Positions 18,947 to 28,376 are shown, counted from the first letter of the stretch. The stretch: DNA of 64,000 bases from Stenotrophomonas sp046736075 (GCF_046736075.1 NZ_CP177163.1:2294001-2358000), one strand, 5' to 3'. Made by a program: numbers and translations. The notes: generated from the letters alone by a model not told the origin.

Positions 18947-20044
18947 ATGCACATCCGTCGTTTGTCCCTGCACCAGATCCGTCGCTTCGACAGCGTGGAA
19001 CTGGCACCGCAACCGGGCATCAATCTGATCACTGGCGACAACGGTGCTGGCAAAACCAGCGTGCTCGAGGCGTTGCACGTGATGGCGTACGGCCGTAGTT
19101 TCCGTGGGCGCGTTCGGGATGGCCTGGTGCGTCAGGGGCAGGAGGCGTTGGAGGTATTCGTCGAATGGGACGAACACCGGGGTGGTGCCGCATCGCCCAC
19201 GCGGCGAAAGGCCGGGCTGCGCCACAGTGGCCAGGAGTGGAAGGGGCGTCTGGATGGCGAAGACGTCGCCCAGCTCGGCAACCTGTGCGCAGCGCTGGCC
19301 GTGGTCACCTTTGAACCGGGTAGCCATGCGCTGGTCAGCGGTGGCGGCGAACCCCGCCGTCGGTTCCTCGATTGGGGTTTGTTCCACGTGGAACCAGACT
19401 TCCTGGCTCTGTGGCGGCGCTATTCGCGTGCACTGAAGCAGCGCAACGCCCTGCTCAAGCAAGGCGGGCACCCCAGTGCCCTCGATGCCTGGGACCACGA
19501 GCTGGCCGAGGCCGGCGAGCCGCTGACCACGCGGCGCCAGCACTACCTGGAGCGGCTGCAGGATCGCACCATCGAACTGGCGCACGCGTTGGCGCCGAAT
19601 CTCGGCATCCAATCGCTGAGCCTCAACCCCGGCTGGCGCAAACAGGACCTCTCGCTGTCCGACGCCCTGCTGCTGGCCCGTGAGCGCGATCGCATGGCGG
19701 GCTATACCTCGGTGGGCCCGCATCGCGCCGACTGGAGCGTGGGGTTTGCCTCCATCCCCGGGCGAGATGCCCTTTCCCGCGGCCAGGCCAAGCTCACCGC
19801 CCTTACCTGCCTGTTGGCCCAGGCCGAGGATTACGCCGAGCAGCGCGGCGAGTGGCCGGTGATCGCGCTGGACGACCTGGCATCCGAGTTGGATCGCAGC
19901 CACCAGGCGCGCGTATTGGACCGTCTGCGCGCAGGCCCGGCGCAGATTTTCATCACTGCCACCGAGACACCGCCAGCACTGGCGGACGTCGCCGATATCG
20001 CCCGGTTCCACGTGGAACATGGGCAGGTCCAGCCTGTGCCATAG
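18947..20044 (+). CDS. recF: DNA replication and repair protein RecF
   Basis: SMC-like ATPase of 365 aa that helps load RecA at gapped DNA. The N-terminus MHIRRLSLHQIRRFDSVEL is followed by Walker A TGDNGAGKTSVLEAL; GYTSVGPHRADW and the ABC-type signature LSRGQAKLTALTCLLAQA come before Walker B VIALDDLASELD. Full length. Unusually, two parS-like palindromes fall within its coding sequence (19380 and 20004), the second near the 3' end, encoding RFHVEH. Confidence 0.96.
   Translation: MHIRRLSLHQIRRFDSVELAPQPGINLITGDNGAGKTSVLEALHVMAYGRSFRGRVRDGLVRQGQEALEVFVEWDEHRGGAASPTRRKAGLRHSGQEWKGRLDGEDVAQLGNLCAALAVVTFEPGSHALVSGGGEPRRRFLDWGLFHVEPDFLALWRRYSRALKQRNALLKQGGHPSALDAWDHELAEAGEPLTTRRQHYLERLQDRTIELAHALAPNLGIQSLSLNPGWRKQDLSLSDALLLARERDRMAGYTSVGPHRADWSVGFASIPGRDALSRGQAKLTALTCLLAQAEDYAEQRGEWPVIALDDLASELDRSHQARVLDRLRAGPAQIFITATETPPALADVADIARFHVEHGQVQPVP
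19380..19395. promoter_or_regulatory. parS-like site 3 (inside recF)
   Basis: TGTTCCACGTGGAACC, 15/16 to consensus, embedded in recF codons (FHVEP). Confidence 0.82.
20004..20019. promoter_or_regulatory. parS-like site 4 (recF 3' end)
   Basis: GGTTCCACGTGGAACA, 15/16 to consensus and identical to site 1, near the end of recF. Confidence 0.82.
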
Positions 20045-20072
20045 TGGCCGGCAAGGGGGTCCGTCCCCCGAC

Positions 20073-20081
20073 TGGTATAAT
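20073..20081 (+). promoter_or_regulatory. Extended -10 promoter element of gyrB
   Basis: TGGTATAAT is a perfect -10 with the TG extension, 77 bp before the gyrB ATG. No good -35 is visible at 17 bp, as expected for an extended -10 promoter. Confidence 0.6.
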
Positions 20082-20157
20082 TGCTGTTGCAACCCCTTAT
20101 CTCTCGGCGCCCCGCCTCACGGTGGCGGCCCGACCTGCGGAGCCTACGGCAAGCGCA

Positions 20158-22617
20158 ATGACTGAAGAACAGAACACCCCGGCAACCACCGGCAATTACG
20201 ACGCCAACAGCATCACCGCCCTGGAAGGCCTCGAGGCAGTCCGCAAGCGTCCTGGCATGTACATCGGCGACGTCCACGACGGCACCGGTCTGCACCACAT
20301 GGTGTTCGAGGTTGTCGACAACTCCATCGACGAAGCCTTGGCCGGCCATGCCGACCACGTGGCGGTGACGATTCACGCCGACGGTTCGGTCTCGGTCTCG
20401 GACAACGGTCGCGGTATCCCGACCGGCAAGCACGAGCAGATGAGCAAGAAGCTCGATCGCGAGGTCTCCGCGGCGGAAGTCGTGATGACCGTGCTGCACG
20501 CCGGCGGCAAGTTCGACGACAACAGCTACAAGGTTTCCGGTGGTCTGCACGGCGTCGGTGTCAGCGTGGTCAACGCGCTGTCGCAGAAGCTGCTGCTGGA
20601 CATCTACCAGGGCGGCTTCCACTACCAGCAGGAATACAGCGACGGTGCGGCGCTGGTCCCGCTGAAGCAGGTGGAGCCCAGCAGCAAGCGCGGCACCACC
20701 CTGCGTTTCTGGCCGTCGGTGAAGGCATTCCACGACAACGTGGAGTTCCACTACGAGATCCTGGCCCGCCGCCTGCGCGAGCTGTCGTTCCTGAACTCCG
20801 GCGTCAAGATCGTCCTGATCGACGAGCGCGGCGATGGCCGTCGCGACGACTTCCACTACGAAGGCGGTATCCGCAGCTTCGTGGAGCATCTGGCGCAGCT
20901 GAAGACGCCGCTGCACCCGAACGTGATCTCGGTGACCGGCGAGTCCAACGGCATCACCGTGGAGGTGGCGCTGCAGTGGACCGATTCCTACCAGGAAACG
21001 ATGTACTGCTTCACCAACAACATTCCGCAGAAGGACGGCGGTACCCACCTGGCCGGTTTCCGCGGTGCGCTGACCCGTGTGCTCAACAACTACATCGAGC
21101 AGAACGGCATCGCCAAGCAGGCCAAGATCAACCTGACCGGCGACGACATGCGCGAAGGCATGATCGCGGTGCTGTCGGTGAAGGTGCCGGATCCGAGCTT
21201 CTCCAGCCAGACCAAGGAAAAACTGGTCAGCTCGGACGTGCGCCCGGCCGTGGAAAGTGCCTTCGGCCAGCGCCTGGAAGAGTTCCTGCAGGAAAACCCG
21301 AACGAAGCCAAGGCGATCGCCGGCAAGATCGTCGACGCCGCCCGTGCGCGCGAAGCGGCCCGCAAGGCGCGTGATCTGACCCGCCGCAAGGGCGCGCTGG
21401 ATATCGCCGGCCTGCCGGGCAAGCTGGCCGACTGCCAGGAGAAAGACCCGGCGCTGTCCGAACTGTTCATCGTCGAGGGTGACTCCGCAGGTGGCTCGGC
21501 CAAGCAGGGTCGCAACCGCAAGAACCAGGCGGTGCTGCCGCTGCGCGGCAAGATCCTCAACGTGGAACGCGCCCGCTTCGACCGCATGCTCGCCTCCGAC
21601 CAGGTCGGTACGCTGATCACCGCGCTGGGTACCGGCATCGGCCGCGATGAGTACAACCCGGACAAGCTGCGCTACCACCGCATCATCATCATGACCGACG
21701 CCGACGTCGACGGCGCGCACATCCGCACCCTGCTGCTGACGTTCTTCTACCGTCAGATGCCGGAGCTGATCGAGCGCGGTCACGTCTACATCGGCCTGCC
21801 GCCGCTGTACAAGATCAAGCAGGGCAAGCAGGAGCTGTACCTGAAGGACGATCCCGCGCTGGATGCCTACCTGGCCAGCAGCGCCGTGGAAAACGCATCG
21901 CTGGTGCCGGCCGATGGCGAGCCGGGCATCGAAGGGCTGGGCCTGGAAAAGCTGCTGCTCACCTACGCCTCGGCGCAGGAAGCGATCAGCCGCAATGCCC
22001 ATCGCTACGATCGCCAGCTGCTCGAAGCGTTGATCGATTTCACCCCGATGGATCTGGAACACCTGCGCAAGGCCGGTGCCGATGAAGGCCTGGCCGCGCT
22101 GGCCACCCGCCTCAACCAGGGCAGCCTGGGCTCGCCGCGTTACAGTCTGCAGCTGCAGGAGCCCACCGACGAGCGTCCGGCTGCCGTGCTGGTCACGCGT
22201 CGCCACATGGGCGAAGAGCTGATCCAGGTGCTGCCGTTGAGTGCCTTCGAAACCGGCGAACTGCGTGCGCTGCACCAGTCCTCGCTGCTGCTGCACGGCC
22301 TGGTCCGTGCCGGCGCGAAGATCAGCCGTGGCGCCAAGTCGGTGGAGGTCGAGAGCTTCTCGCAGGCACGCGACTGGCTGCTGGACGAAGCCAAGAAGGG
22401 TCGCCAGATCCAGCGCTTCAAGGGCCTGGGCGAAATGAATCCGGAACAGCTGTGGGATACCACGGTCAATCCGGACACCCGTCGCCTGCTGCAGGTCCGC
22501 ATCGAAGACGCGGTCGCCGCCGACCAGATCTTCAGCACCCTGATGGGCGATGTGGTGGAGCCGCGCCGCGACTTCATCGAAGACAACGCGCTGAAGGTCG
22601 CCAACCTGGATATCTGA
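20158..22617 (+). CDS. gyrB: DNA gyrase subunit B
   Basis: ATPase subunit of gyrase, 819 aa, which with GyrA introduces negative supercoils. GHKL ATPase motifs are EVVDNSIDEALAG, VSDNGRGIPTG and SGGLHGVGVSVVNALS. The transducer domain follows, then TOPRIM with FIVEGDSAGGSAKQGR and IIMTDADVDGAHIRTLLLTF. The C-terminus has RFKGLGEMNPEQLWDTT and ends ALKVANLDI. ATG 20158 gives MTEEQNTPATTGNYD, ahead of the conserved ITALEGLEAVRKRPGMYIG. Full length. Confidence 0.98.
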   Translation: MTEEQNTPATTGNYDANSITALEGLEAVRKRPGMYIGDVHDGTGLHHMVFEVVDNSIDEALAGHADHVAVTIHADGSVSVSDNGRGIPTGKHEQMSKKLDREVSAAEVVMTVLHAGGKFDDNSYKVSGGLHGVGVSVVNALSQKLLLDIYQGGFHYQQEYSDGAALVPLKQVEPSSKRGTTLRFWPSVKAFHDNVEFHYEILARRLRELSFLNSGVKIVLIDERGDGRRDDFHYEGGIRSFVEHLAQLKTPLHPNVISVTGESNGITVEVALQWTDSYQETMYCFTNNIPQKDGGTHLAGFRGALTRVLNNYIEQNGIAKQAKINLTGDDMREGMIAVLSVKVPDPSFSSQTKEKLVSSDVRPAVESAFGQRLEEFLQENPNEAKAIAGKIVDAARAREAARKARDLTRRKGALDIAGLPGKLADCQEKDPALSELFIVEGDSAGGSAKQGRNRKNQAVLPLRGKILNVERARFDRMLASDQVGTLITALGTGIGRDEYNPDKLRYHRIIIMTDADVDGAHIRTLLLTFFYRQMPELIERGHVYIGLPPLYKIKQGKQELYLKDDPALDAYLASSAVENASLVPADGEPGIEGLGLEKLLLTYASAQEAISRNAHRYDRQLLEALIDFTPMDLEHLRKAGADEGLAALATRLNQGSLGSPRYSLQLQEPTDERPAAVLVTRRHMGEELIQVLPLSAFETGELRALHQSSLLLHGLVRAGAKISRGAKSVEVESFSQARDWLLDEAKKGRQIQRFKGLGEMNPEQLWDTTVNPDTRRLLQVRIEDAVAADQIFSTLMGDVVEPRRDFIEDNALKVANLDI

Positions 22618-22690
22618 CACAATCGGGGCAAGGCCGGCCGGGTGCGACCTGCACCCTGGCCGGCCATCGCCTCCCGATGCCAGGAATCCG

Positions 22691-23542
22691 ATGTCCGCTA
22701 CCGCCCCGGCGTCCATGACGCCTCCCCTGCCGCCGCCGGTTCCGCCGGTGGCCAGCAAGCCCGGCTCACCTCTGGCCGGTTTCTTCATCGACCTGGGCAT
22801 CGCCGCGGTCGTACTGTTCGGGTTGAGCCTGATGGCCGGCCTGGCCTGGGGCGTGTACCGCGGCATCGAGGTCGGCTATGCCGCCGCCAAGAACGGCGAC
22901 GCGGTGGGTTCAGCCGCCGACCTCACCACACAGCTCGGCCAACCCGGCGCACTCGCCCAGATCCTGATGGCGCTGATCGCCACCGGCGGTGCCGCCCTGC
23001 TGCTCTACTTCTGGCGCCGTCGCGCCACCCCCGTGGAACAGGCCACCTCGCGCAGTGCCGCCCGCCGTCCCAGCACGTGGGGCTGGACCGTCCTGGTTGC
23101 CGCCGGCGTGGTGATCGGCAGCAACGGCATCGCCTTCCTGGCCAAGCAGGCCGGCATCGAACCGGTGCCGACCAACCTCGGCTTGATGGAACAGGCGCTG
23201 TCGCGCTTCCCGCTGTTCCTGGCGGTATTTGCCATCGTGCTCGCCCCAGCCTACGAGGAACTGCTGTTCCGCCGGGTGCTGTTCGGGCGCTTGTGGCAGG
23301 CGGGCCGTCCCATGCTGGGCATGCTGCTGAGCAGCCTGGCCTTCGCCCTGGTCCATGAAATTCCCGGCACCAGCGCCAACGGCCCGCTGGAAATCGCGCA
23401 GTTGTGGCTGGTCTACGGTGGCATGGGCGCGGCGTTCGCCTGGCTGTACCAGCGGACCGGCACCCTGTGGGCACCGATCGTCGCGCACGGCCTGAACAAC
23501 GCGATTGCCCTGGCCGCGCTCGTGTTCCTGGGCGTGCACTGA
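22691..23542 (+). CDS. CPBP-family intramembrane metalloprotease
   Basis: Membrane protein of 283 aa with six or more hydrophobic helices and a Pro-rich N-terminus. The CPBP (CAAX protease/bacteriocin-processing, Abi) motifs are present in order: motif 1 APAYEELLFRRVLF (EExxxR), motif 2 FALVHE and motif 3 APIVAHGLNNAIA. These residues form the metal-dependent active site. Roles in this family range from prenyl-protein processing to bacteriocin self-immunity; the role here is unknown. The gene lies 70 bp after gyrB. Confidence 0.85.
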   Translation: MSATAPASMTPPLPPPVPPVASKPGSPLAGFFIDLGIAAVVLFGLSLMAGLAWGVYRGIEVGYAAAKNGDAVGSAADLTTQLGQPGALAQILMALIATGGAALLLYFWRRRATPVEQATSRSAARRPSTWGWTVLVAAGVVIGSNGIAFLAKQAGIEPVPTNLGLMEQALSRFPLFLAVFAIVLAPAYEELLFRRVLFGRLWQAGRPMLGMLLSSLAFALVHEIPGTSANGPLEIAQLWLVYGGMGAAFAWLYQRTGTLWAPIVAHGLNNAIALAALVFLGVH

Positions 23543-23616
23543 ACCTGCAGGACCGATTGACGAAAAATTAAGCCGTCGCATACGACACTGCGGACATGAA
23601 CACGGGGGACGCATCG

Positions 23617-24423
23617 ATGAAACCAGTTCTGTTGGGGCTTGCGATCGCGCTGCTGGTCAGCGCGTGCGCGACCACCACCTCGCCGACCGGTCGGCGTCAG
23701 ATGGTGGGCGGCGTGTCCCAGGCCGAGCTGGACCAGCTCGGCGCACAGGCGTTTGCCCAGACCAAGCAGAAGGAAAAAGTCAGCACCGACGGCCGGCAGA
23801 ATGCCTACGTGCAGTGCGTGGTCGATGCGCTCGTCGCGCAGTTGCCGCCTCAGTACCGTGGCGTACGGTGGGAAACGGCGGTGTTCGTCGACAACGAGCC
23901 CAACGCGTTCGCCCTGCCGGGCGGCAAGGTCGGGGTGAACTCCGGCATCCTCACCGTGGCCAAGAACCAGGACCAGCTCGCCGCCGTGATCGGCCACGAG
24001 ATCGGGCATGTGATCGCGCGCCACCACGAGGAGCGCATTACCCGCCAGATGGGCGCGCAGACCGGCCTGAGCGTGCTTGGCATGCTGGCAGGCGCCGCCT
24101 ACGGCGATGCCGCCGCCAGTACGGTCAATCAGCTCGGCGGCATGACCGCCCAGACCGCCTTCCTGCTGCCCGGCTCGCGCACCCAGGAGTCCGAAGCGGA
24201 CGTGCTGGGCCAGCGCCTGATGGCCGAGGCGGGCTTCGACCCGGCGCAGGCGGTCAATCTGTGGCAGAACATGATGGCCGCCAGCAGCGGCCGCTCGCCG
24301 CAGTGGATGTCCACCCACCCTGATCCCAGCAACCGGATCCGGGAACTGCAGCGCGACGCCCCTGCCCTCACAGGCGTGTACCAGCAGGCCCAGGCGGCCG
24401 GGCGGCGTCCACGGTGCGGCTGA
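23617..24423 (+). CDS. M48-family metalloprotease, lipoprotein
   Basis: Envelope zinc protease related to LoiP/YcaL. The signal peptide with lipobox (MKPVLLGLAIALLVSAC, Cys about residue 17) predicts a lipoprotein. The zinc motif is AVIGHEIGHVIARHHEE (HExxH), with the third ligand in SRTQESEADVLGQRLM. The C-terminal STHPDPSNRIRELQ is typical. An in-frame ATG at 23596 would add seven residues. Likely role: quality control of outer-membrane proteins, by family analogy. Confidence 0.9.
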   Translation: MKPVLLGLAIALLVSACATTTSPTGRRQMVGGVSQAELDQLGAQAFAQTKQKEKVSTDGRQNAYVQCVVDALVAQLPPQYRGVRWETAVFVDNEPNAFALPGGKVGVNSGILTVAKNQDQLAAVIGHEIGHVIARHHEERITRQMGAQTGLSVLGMLAGAAYGDAAASTVNQLGGMTAQTAFLLPGSRTQESEADVLGQRLMAEAGFDPAQAVNLWQNMMAASSGRSPQWMSTHPDPSNRIRELQRDAPALTGVYQQAQAAGRRPRCG

Positions 24424-24556
24424 TTCGACTAAAGGATGCTGTATTGCAGCATCGGAAACGATTTCTCACGCCATCGGTTTCTGATACGTTTGGCGGCTCA
24501 GATTTTTCTGACAGTCCGTTTTGATGCCGCCACGGCGGTTCCGATCGAGGTGAAAG

Positions 24557-25750
24557 ATGATTTTCAGCAACCACAAGCAAGCCGTGCTTTCCGTCCTCAT
24601 CGCGACCGCACTCGGTGGCGTGGTCGTCACCGATGCCGTCGCCCAGACGCGTTCGACCGATCGTTCCAGTGATCGCCGCGGTGGAAAGCAGGCCAAGGCC
24701 GAAGTGCTTTTCCCGAACGCGACCCGTCAGGAGCCGACCGTCAAGGCCTCCGCCAAGATGGGCAGCAAGCTGCAGAAGCTGGTAGACAACTACAACAAGC
24801 AGAAGTTCCCGGAAACCCGCGCTCTGGCTGACGAGATCCTCGCCAACGCCGACGCCAATGCCTACGACAAGTCGCTGGCCGCCCAGTTGGCCTCGCAGGC
24901 CGCCTACCAGACCGAAGACAACGCCGCCGCCAAGAAGTACCTGCAGCAGGCGCTGGACTTCAACGGCCTGGACAACAACGGCTACTTCCAGTCGATGCTG
25001 ATGCTCGGCCAGCTGCAGCTGCAGGACGACCAGCTCCAGGAAGGCCTGGCCACGCTGGACAAGTACTTCGCCGAGAGCAAGTCGGCCAAGCCGGAAGAAC
25101 TGGTGATCAAGGGCCAGGCCCTGTACCAGCAGCAGCGCTACGCCGATGCCATCCCGGTGCTGCAGCAGGCCATCGCCGGCGCCACCGAACCGAAGGACAG
25201 CTGGAACCAGCTGCTGATGGCGGCGATGTCCGAAGCCGGCCAGACCGGTGAAGCGGTCAAGCAGGCCGAAGGCCTGGCTGCGCGCAACCCGAACGACAAG
25301 AAAGCCCAGCTGAACCTGGCCAGCATGTACATGCAGGCCGACCAGATGGACAAGGCCGCCGCGGTGATGGACAAGCTGCGCGCCTCCGGCCAGCTCACCG
25401 AAGAGCGCGAGTACAAGCAGCTGTACTCGATCTATGCCAACACCGAACACAAGGAAAAGGATGTCATCGCGGTCATCAACGAAGGGTTGCAGAAGGGCAT
25501 CCTGAAGCCGGACTACCAGGTGTACCTGGCGCTGGCCCAGTCCTACTATTACTCCGACCAGGTGCCGCAGGCCATCGAGGCGTGGCAGAAGGCCGCCCCG
25601 CTTTCCAAGGACGGTGAAACCTACCTGAATCTGGCACGCGTTTTGCACAGTGAAGGTCGCATCCCGGAGGCCAAGCAGGCCGCCCAGCAGGCGCTGGCGA
25701 AGGGTGTGAAGAACCAGGCGGATGCCAAGAAAATCATCAACCTGAAGTAA
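24557..25750 (+). CDS. Secreted tetratricopeptide-repeat protein upstream of tonB
   Basis: 397 aa with an N-terminal signal (MIFSNHKQAVLSVLIATALGGVVVTDAVAQ) and then several TPR-like helical pairs, for example AAAKKYLQQALDFNGLDNNG, LVIKGQALYQQQRYADAIPV and MQADQMDKAAAVMDKL. It therefore probably acts as a periplasmic scaffold. A good ribosome-binding site (GAGGTGAAAG) precedes the ATG. It is immediately upstream of tonB-exbB-exbD-exbD, separated by a hairpin, suggesting a TonB-linked accessory role. The exact function is not known to me. Confidence 0.82.
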   Translation: MIFSNHKQAVLSVLIATALGGVVVTDAVAQTRSTDRSSDRRGGKQAKAEVLFPNATRQEPTVKASAKMGSKLQKLVDNYNKQKFPETRALADEILANADANAYDKSLAAQLASQAAYQTEDNAAAKKYLQQALDFNGLDNNGYFQSMLMLGQLQLQDDQLQEGLATLDKYFAESKSAKPEELVIKGQALYQQQRYADAIPVLQQAIAGATEPKDSWNQLLMAAMSEAGQTGEAVKQAEGLAARNPNDKKAQLNLASMYMQADQMDKAAAVMDKLRASGQLTEEREYKQLYSIYANTEHKEKDVIAVINEGLQKGILKPDYQVYLALAQSYYYSDQVPQAIEAWQKAAPLSKDGETYLNLARVLHSEGRIPEAKQAAQQALAKGVKNQADAKKIINLK

Positions 25751-25762
25751 GTAGGAATAACG

Positions 25763-25799
25763 CCTGAACGCCCGCGCGATTGATGCGCAGGCGCTCAGG
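25763..25799. terminator. Imperfect hairpin between TPR gene and tonB
   Basis: CCTGA-CGCC-GCGC arms (from 25763) pair with GCGC-GGCG-TCAGG (to 25799), with small mismatches and a GATTGAT loop. An extended -10 (TGGTATAAG, 25802-25810) follows, so tonB probably has its own promoter. Confidence 0.55.
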
Positions 25800-25896
25800 A
25801 TTGGTATAAGCTTGGAGGTTCCTGCGGTGTCATGCACCGCTGATCATGGGCTACCTGTCCCCGGGTATCCCGGCCCCACTAATGAGCTCTTGGCGC

Positions 25897-26565
25897 ATGA
25901 CGGAACAACTAGTCGTTCACAGGTACGAACAACGCGATGACACCGGCTTCAGCTGGCCGCGGATCGTGGGTATCGCTTTTGTAATCGCACTGCATCTCGC
26001 CGCCTTCATGATGCTTCTGATCCCGGCTGTGGCTCCCAAGGCCGCTGCGGAGAAAGAACGCAACATCATGGTGACCCTGGTCGACGCTCCGCCGCCGCCC
26101 CCACCGCCGCCGCCGCCGCCGCCGCCGCAGGATACGCCGCCGCCGCCGGTGAAGAACCTGTCGCCGCCGAAGCCCTCGCCGGTGCCGCCGCCGCCGCAGG
26201 CGCCTGTGGTCGACGTCCCGGAACCGCGTCCGAACGACATCGTCACGCCGCCGTCGCCCCCCTCGCCGCCGGCTCCGCCGACGTCGATCGAGGCAAGCGT
26301 CGACATCTCGTCGAAGAACATGAACCCCCCGCGCTACCCGCCGGCCGCGTTCCGCGCAGGTATCCAGGGTGAAGTCATCCTGATCATTGATGTCGATGCC
26401 AACGGCAACGTCACCAATGTCTCGGTCGAGAAGTCCAGCCGTAACCGTGACCTTGACCGCGCCGCGATGGAAGCAGCTCGCAAGTGGAGCTTCCGTTCTG
26501 CGGAGTCGGGCGGGAAGAAGGTCGCAGGTCGCGTTCGCGTCCCGGTCAACTTTGCGCTGAACTGA
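25897..26565 (+). CDS. tonB: TonB energy-transducing protein
   Basis: Periplasm-spanning protein of about 222 aa that transmits proton-motive force to outer-membrane receptors. It has a short cytoplasmic N-terminus and one TM helix (IVGIAFVIALHLAAFMMLLI). A Pro-rich spacer with a long proline run follows (about residues 62-130), then the C-terminal TonB fold with RYPPAAFRAGIQGEVILIID and AARKWSFRSA. ATG 25897 is preferred to ATG 25882 or the 25846 start by analogy with Xanthomonas TonB N-termini. Confidence 0.95.
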   Translation: MTEQLVVHRYEQRDDTGFSWPRIVGIAFVIALHLAAFMMLLIPAVAPKAAAEKERNIMVTLVDAPPPPPPPPPPPPPQDTPPPPVKNLSPPKPSPVPPPPQAPVVDVPEPRPNDIVTPPSPPSPPAPPTSIEASVDISSKNMNPPRYPPAAFRAGIQGEVILIIDVDANGNVTNVSVEKSSRNRDLDRAAMEAARKWSFRSAESGGKKVAGRVRVPVNFALN

Positions 26566-26650
26566 TGGTTGCCGGTGGCCCGCCGGCCACCGTTCCATCG
26601 GTTGTTTGTAGCCACACCCTTTATCACCACACACAACAAAGGTAAGCGTC

Positions 26651-27412
26651 ATGCTGCAGGAAATTTTCATCGCCGCTGCTGCCGGGGGCAACTCGTCGAA
26701 CGCCCTCTCGCAGATGGGCTTCGAGCACCTGATCCACGAAATGACCACCAAGCCGGGCGACTTCGCCGTCTCCTGGGTCGTGCTGCTGACCCTGGTCATC
26801 ATGTCCGCCATGTCCTGGTACTGGACCGTCATCAACATCTTCCGTGCTACCCGCCTGAAGAGCGCTGCTGACAAGGTCGTGAGCCTGTTCTGGGATACCC
26901 CGAACGCCCAGGACGCCATCCGTGCGATGGAAGAGCAGCCGGCTTCCGAGCCCTTCTCGAAGATCGCCCTGGACGCTGCGCAGGCTGCTGCCCACCACCA
27001 GCGTGCCGAAGGCGGCGCCACCGGTGGCCTGGGTGAGAACCTGAGCCGTTCGGAGTTCGTCGACCGCGCCCTGCGTCAGGCCGTGACCCGCGAAAGCAAC
27101 AACCTGCAGTCGGGCATGACCCTGCTGGCCACCGTCGGCGCAACCGCTCCGTTCGTGGGTCTGCTGGGTACCGTGTGGGGCATCTACGGCGCGCTGATCA
27201 AGATCGGTGCAACCGGTTCGGCCTCCATCGACGCCGTTGCCGGCCCGGTGGGTGAAGCCCTGATCATGACCGCCATCGGTCTGTTCGTGGCAATCCCGGC
27301 CGTGTTCGCCTTCAACTTCTTCAGCAAGATCAACAGCGCCACGATCAGCAAGTTCGATACGTTCGCTCACGACCTGCACGACTTCTTCGCCACCGGTTCG
27401 CGCGTCCGCTAA
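26651..27412 (+). CDS. exbB: TonB-system proton channel subunit ExbB
   Basis: MotA/TolQ/ExbB-family channel component, 253 aa. Three hydrophobic helices are visible: WVVLLTLVIMSAMSWYWTVI, the central MTLLATVGATAPFVGLLGTVWGIY block that is the family signature, and EALIMTAIGLFVAIPAVFAFNFF. It works with ExbD and TonB in the inner membrane. It lies 85 bp after tonB in the order tonB-exbB-exbD1-exbD2 known from Xanthomonas. Confidence 0.96.
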   Translation: MLQEIFIAAAAGGNSSNALSQMGFEHLIHEMTTKPGDFAVSWVVLLTLVIMSAMSWYWTVINIFRATRLKSAADKVVSLFWDTPNAQDAIRAMEEQPASEPFSKIALDAAQAAAHHQRAEGGATGGLGENLSRSEFVDRALRQAVTRESNNLQSGMTLLATVGATAPFVGLLGTVWGIYGALIKIGATGSASIDAVAGPVGEALIMTAIGLFVAIPAVFAFNFFSKINSATISKFDTFAHDLHDFFATGSRVR

Positions 27413-27470
27413 TTGCGACGCGCTGTACCCAGGCGAGAACGTAGTCAACACGATCTAGACGGAGCCCGTT

Positions 27471-27896
27471 ATGGCTTTCAGTAGTGGTAACAGCGGCGGC
27501 CCAATGGCCGACATCAACGTTACGCCCCTCGTGGACGTGATGCTGGTGCTGCTGATCATCTTCATCATCACGGCGCCCCTGATGTCCCACAAGGTCAAGG
27601 TGGATCTGCCCGAGGCCAACCTGGTGCAGAACCCGGATGACGCTGAAAAGCGTTCGGGCCCGATCACCCTGGCAGTCAAGGAAGACGGCTCGATCTACTG
27701 GAACGACGAGGAAATCGACAAGCAGACTCTCGAGTCTCGCCTGGCGACCGCCGCCCAGCAGACCCCGCAGCCGCCGCTCAACCTGCGTGGTGACCGCACC
27801 ACCAAGATGCGCGTCATCAACGAGATGACCAAGGTTGCGCAGGAACAGGGCATGCTCGATGTTGGCTTCGTTGCCACCAAAGAGAAGGGGCAGTAA
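27471..27896 (+). CDS. exbD: ExbD (first copy)
   Basis: 141-aa subunit with one TM helix. The N-terminal signature PMADINVTPLVDVMLVLLIIFIITAP contains the functional Asp on the TM face. The C-terminal periplasmic part has the usual MRVINEMTKVAQEQGMLDVGF ending. It is the first of two tandem exbD genes; its stop is separated from the next ATG by 3 bases. Confidence 0.95.
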   Translation: MAFSSGNSGGPMADINVTPLVDVMLVLLIIFIITAPLMSHKVKVDLPEANLVQNPDDAEKRSGPITLAVKEDGSIYWNDEEIDKQTLESRLATAAQQTPQPPLNLRGDRTTKMRVINEMTKVAQEQGMLDVGFVATKEKGQ

Positions 27897-27899
27897 GCC

Positions 27900-28313
27900 A
27901 TGGCATTCAGTACCGGTGGTAACAAGGGCCCAATGGCCGACATCAACGTCACTCCCCTCGTGGACGTGATGCTGGTGCTGCTGATCATCTTCATCGTCAC
28001 CGCGCCGATCATGACGTACCCGATCGCCGTGGACCTGCCGCAGCGCGTGCTCAACCCACCGCCGGTGACTGTCGAGCCGCCGCCGCCGATCGAGCTGAAG
28101 GTGGACGCCAGCAATCAGGTGACGTGGGACAACAGTCCGGTTCCCGTGCACGAGCTGCAGCAGCGCATGGAGCAGGCCGTCCAGCGCGATCCGACCAACC
28201 AGCCGGAACTGCGCATCGACGCCAGCCCGGACTCCGAGTACGACGTGATGGCCAAGGTGTTGGCTGCCGCGAAGAATGCTGGGATGAAGAAGATCGGTTT
28301 CGTGCAGCAGTAA
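27900..28313 (+). CDS. exbD2: ExbD (second copy)
   Basis: 137-aa paralogue of the preceding gene. The first 40 residues are nearly identical (GPMADINVTPLVDVMLVLLI), whereas the periplasmic half is divergent. In Xanthomonas campestris the second exbD is dispensable for iron uptake but needed for interactions with plants (established for that species; inference here). The operon ends at a strong terminator. Confidence 0.93.
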   Translation: MAFSTGGNKGPMADINVTPLVDVMLVLLIIFIVTAPIMTYPIAVDLPQRVLNPPPVTVEPPPPIELKVDASNQVTWDNSPVPVHELQQRMEQAVQRDPTNQPELRIDASPDSEYDVMAKVLAAAKNAGMKKIGFVQQ

Positions 28314-28344
28314 TACGCAAGACCGCAGTCATGACGCGACTGGA

Positions 28345-28376
28345 AAACGCCCCTGGAGACAGGGGCGTTTTTTTTT
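28345..28376 (+). terminator. Terminator of the tonB-exb cluster
   Basis: AAACGCCCCT, loop GGAGAC, AGGGGCGTTT running into a T tract: textbook Rho-independent terminator. Confidence 0.93.

Noticed and set aside
19831..22866. 1011-aa open frame antisense to recF/gyrB
   Set aside because: It is the mirror of gyrB codon bias in GC-rich DNA; the protein is His/Gln/Val-rich without domains, and the sense strand codes unambiguous gyrB.
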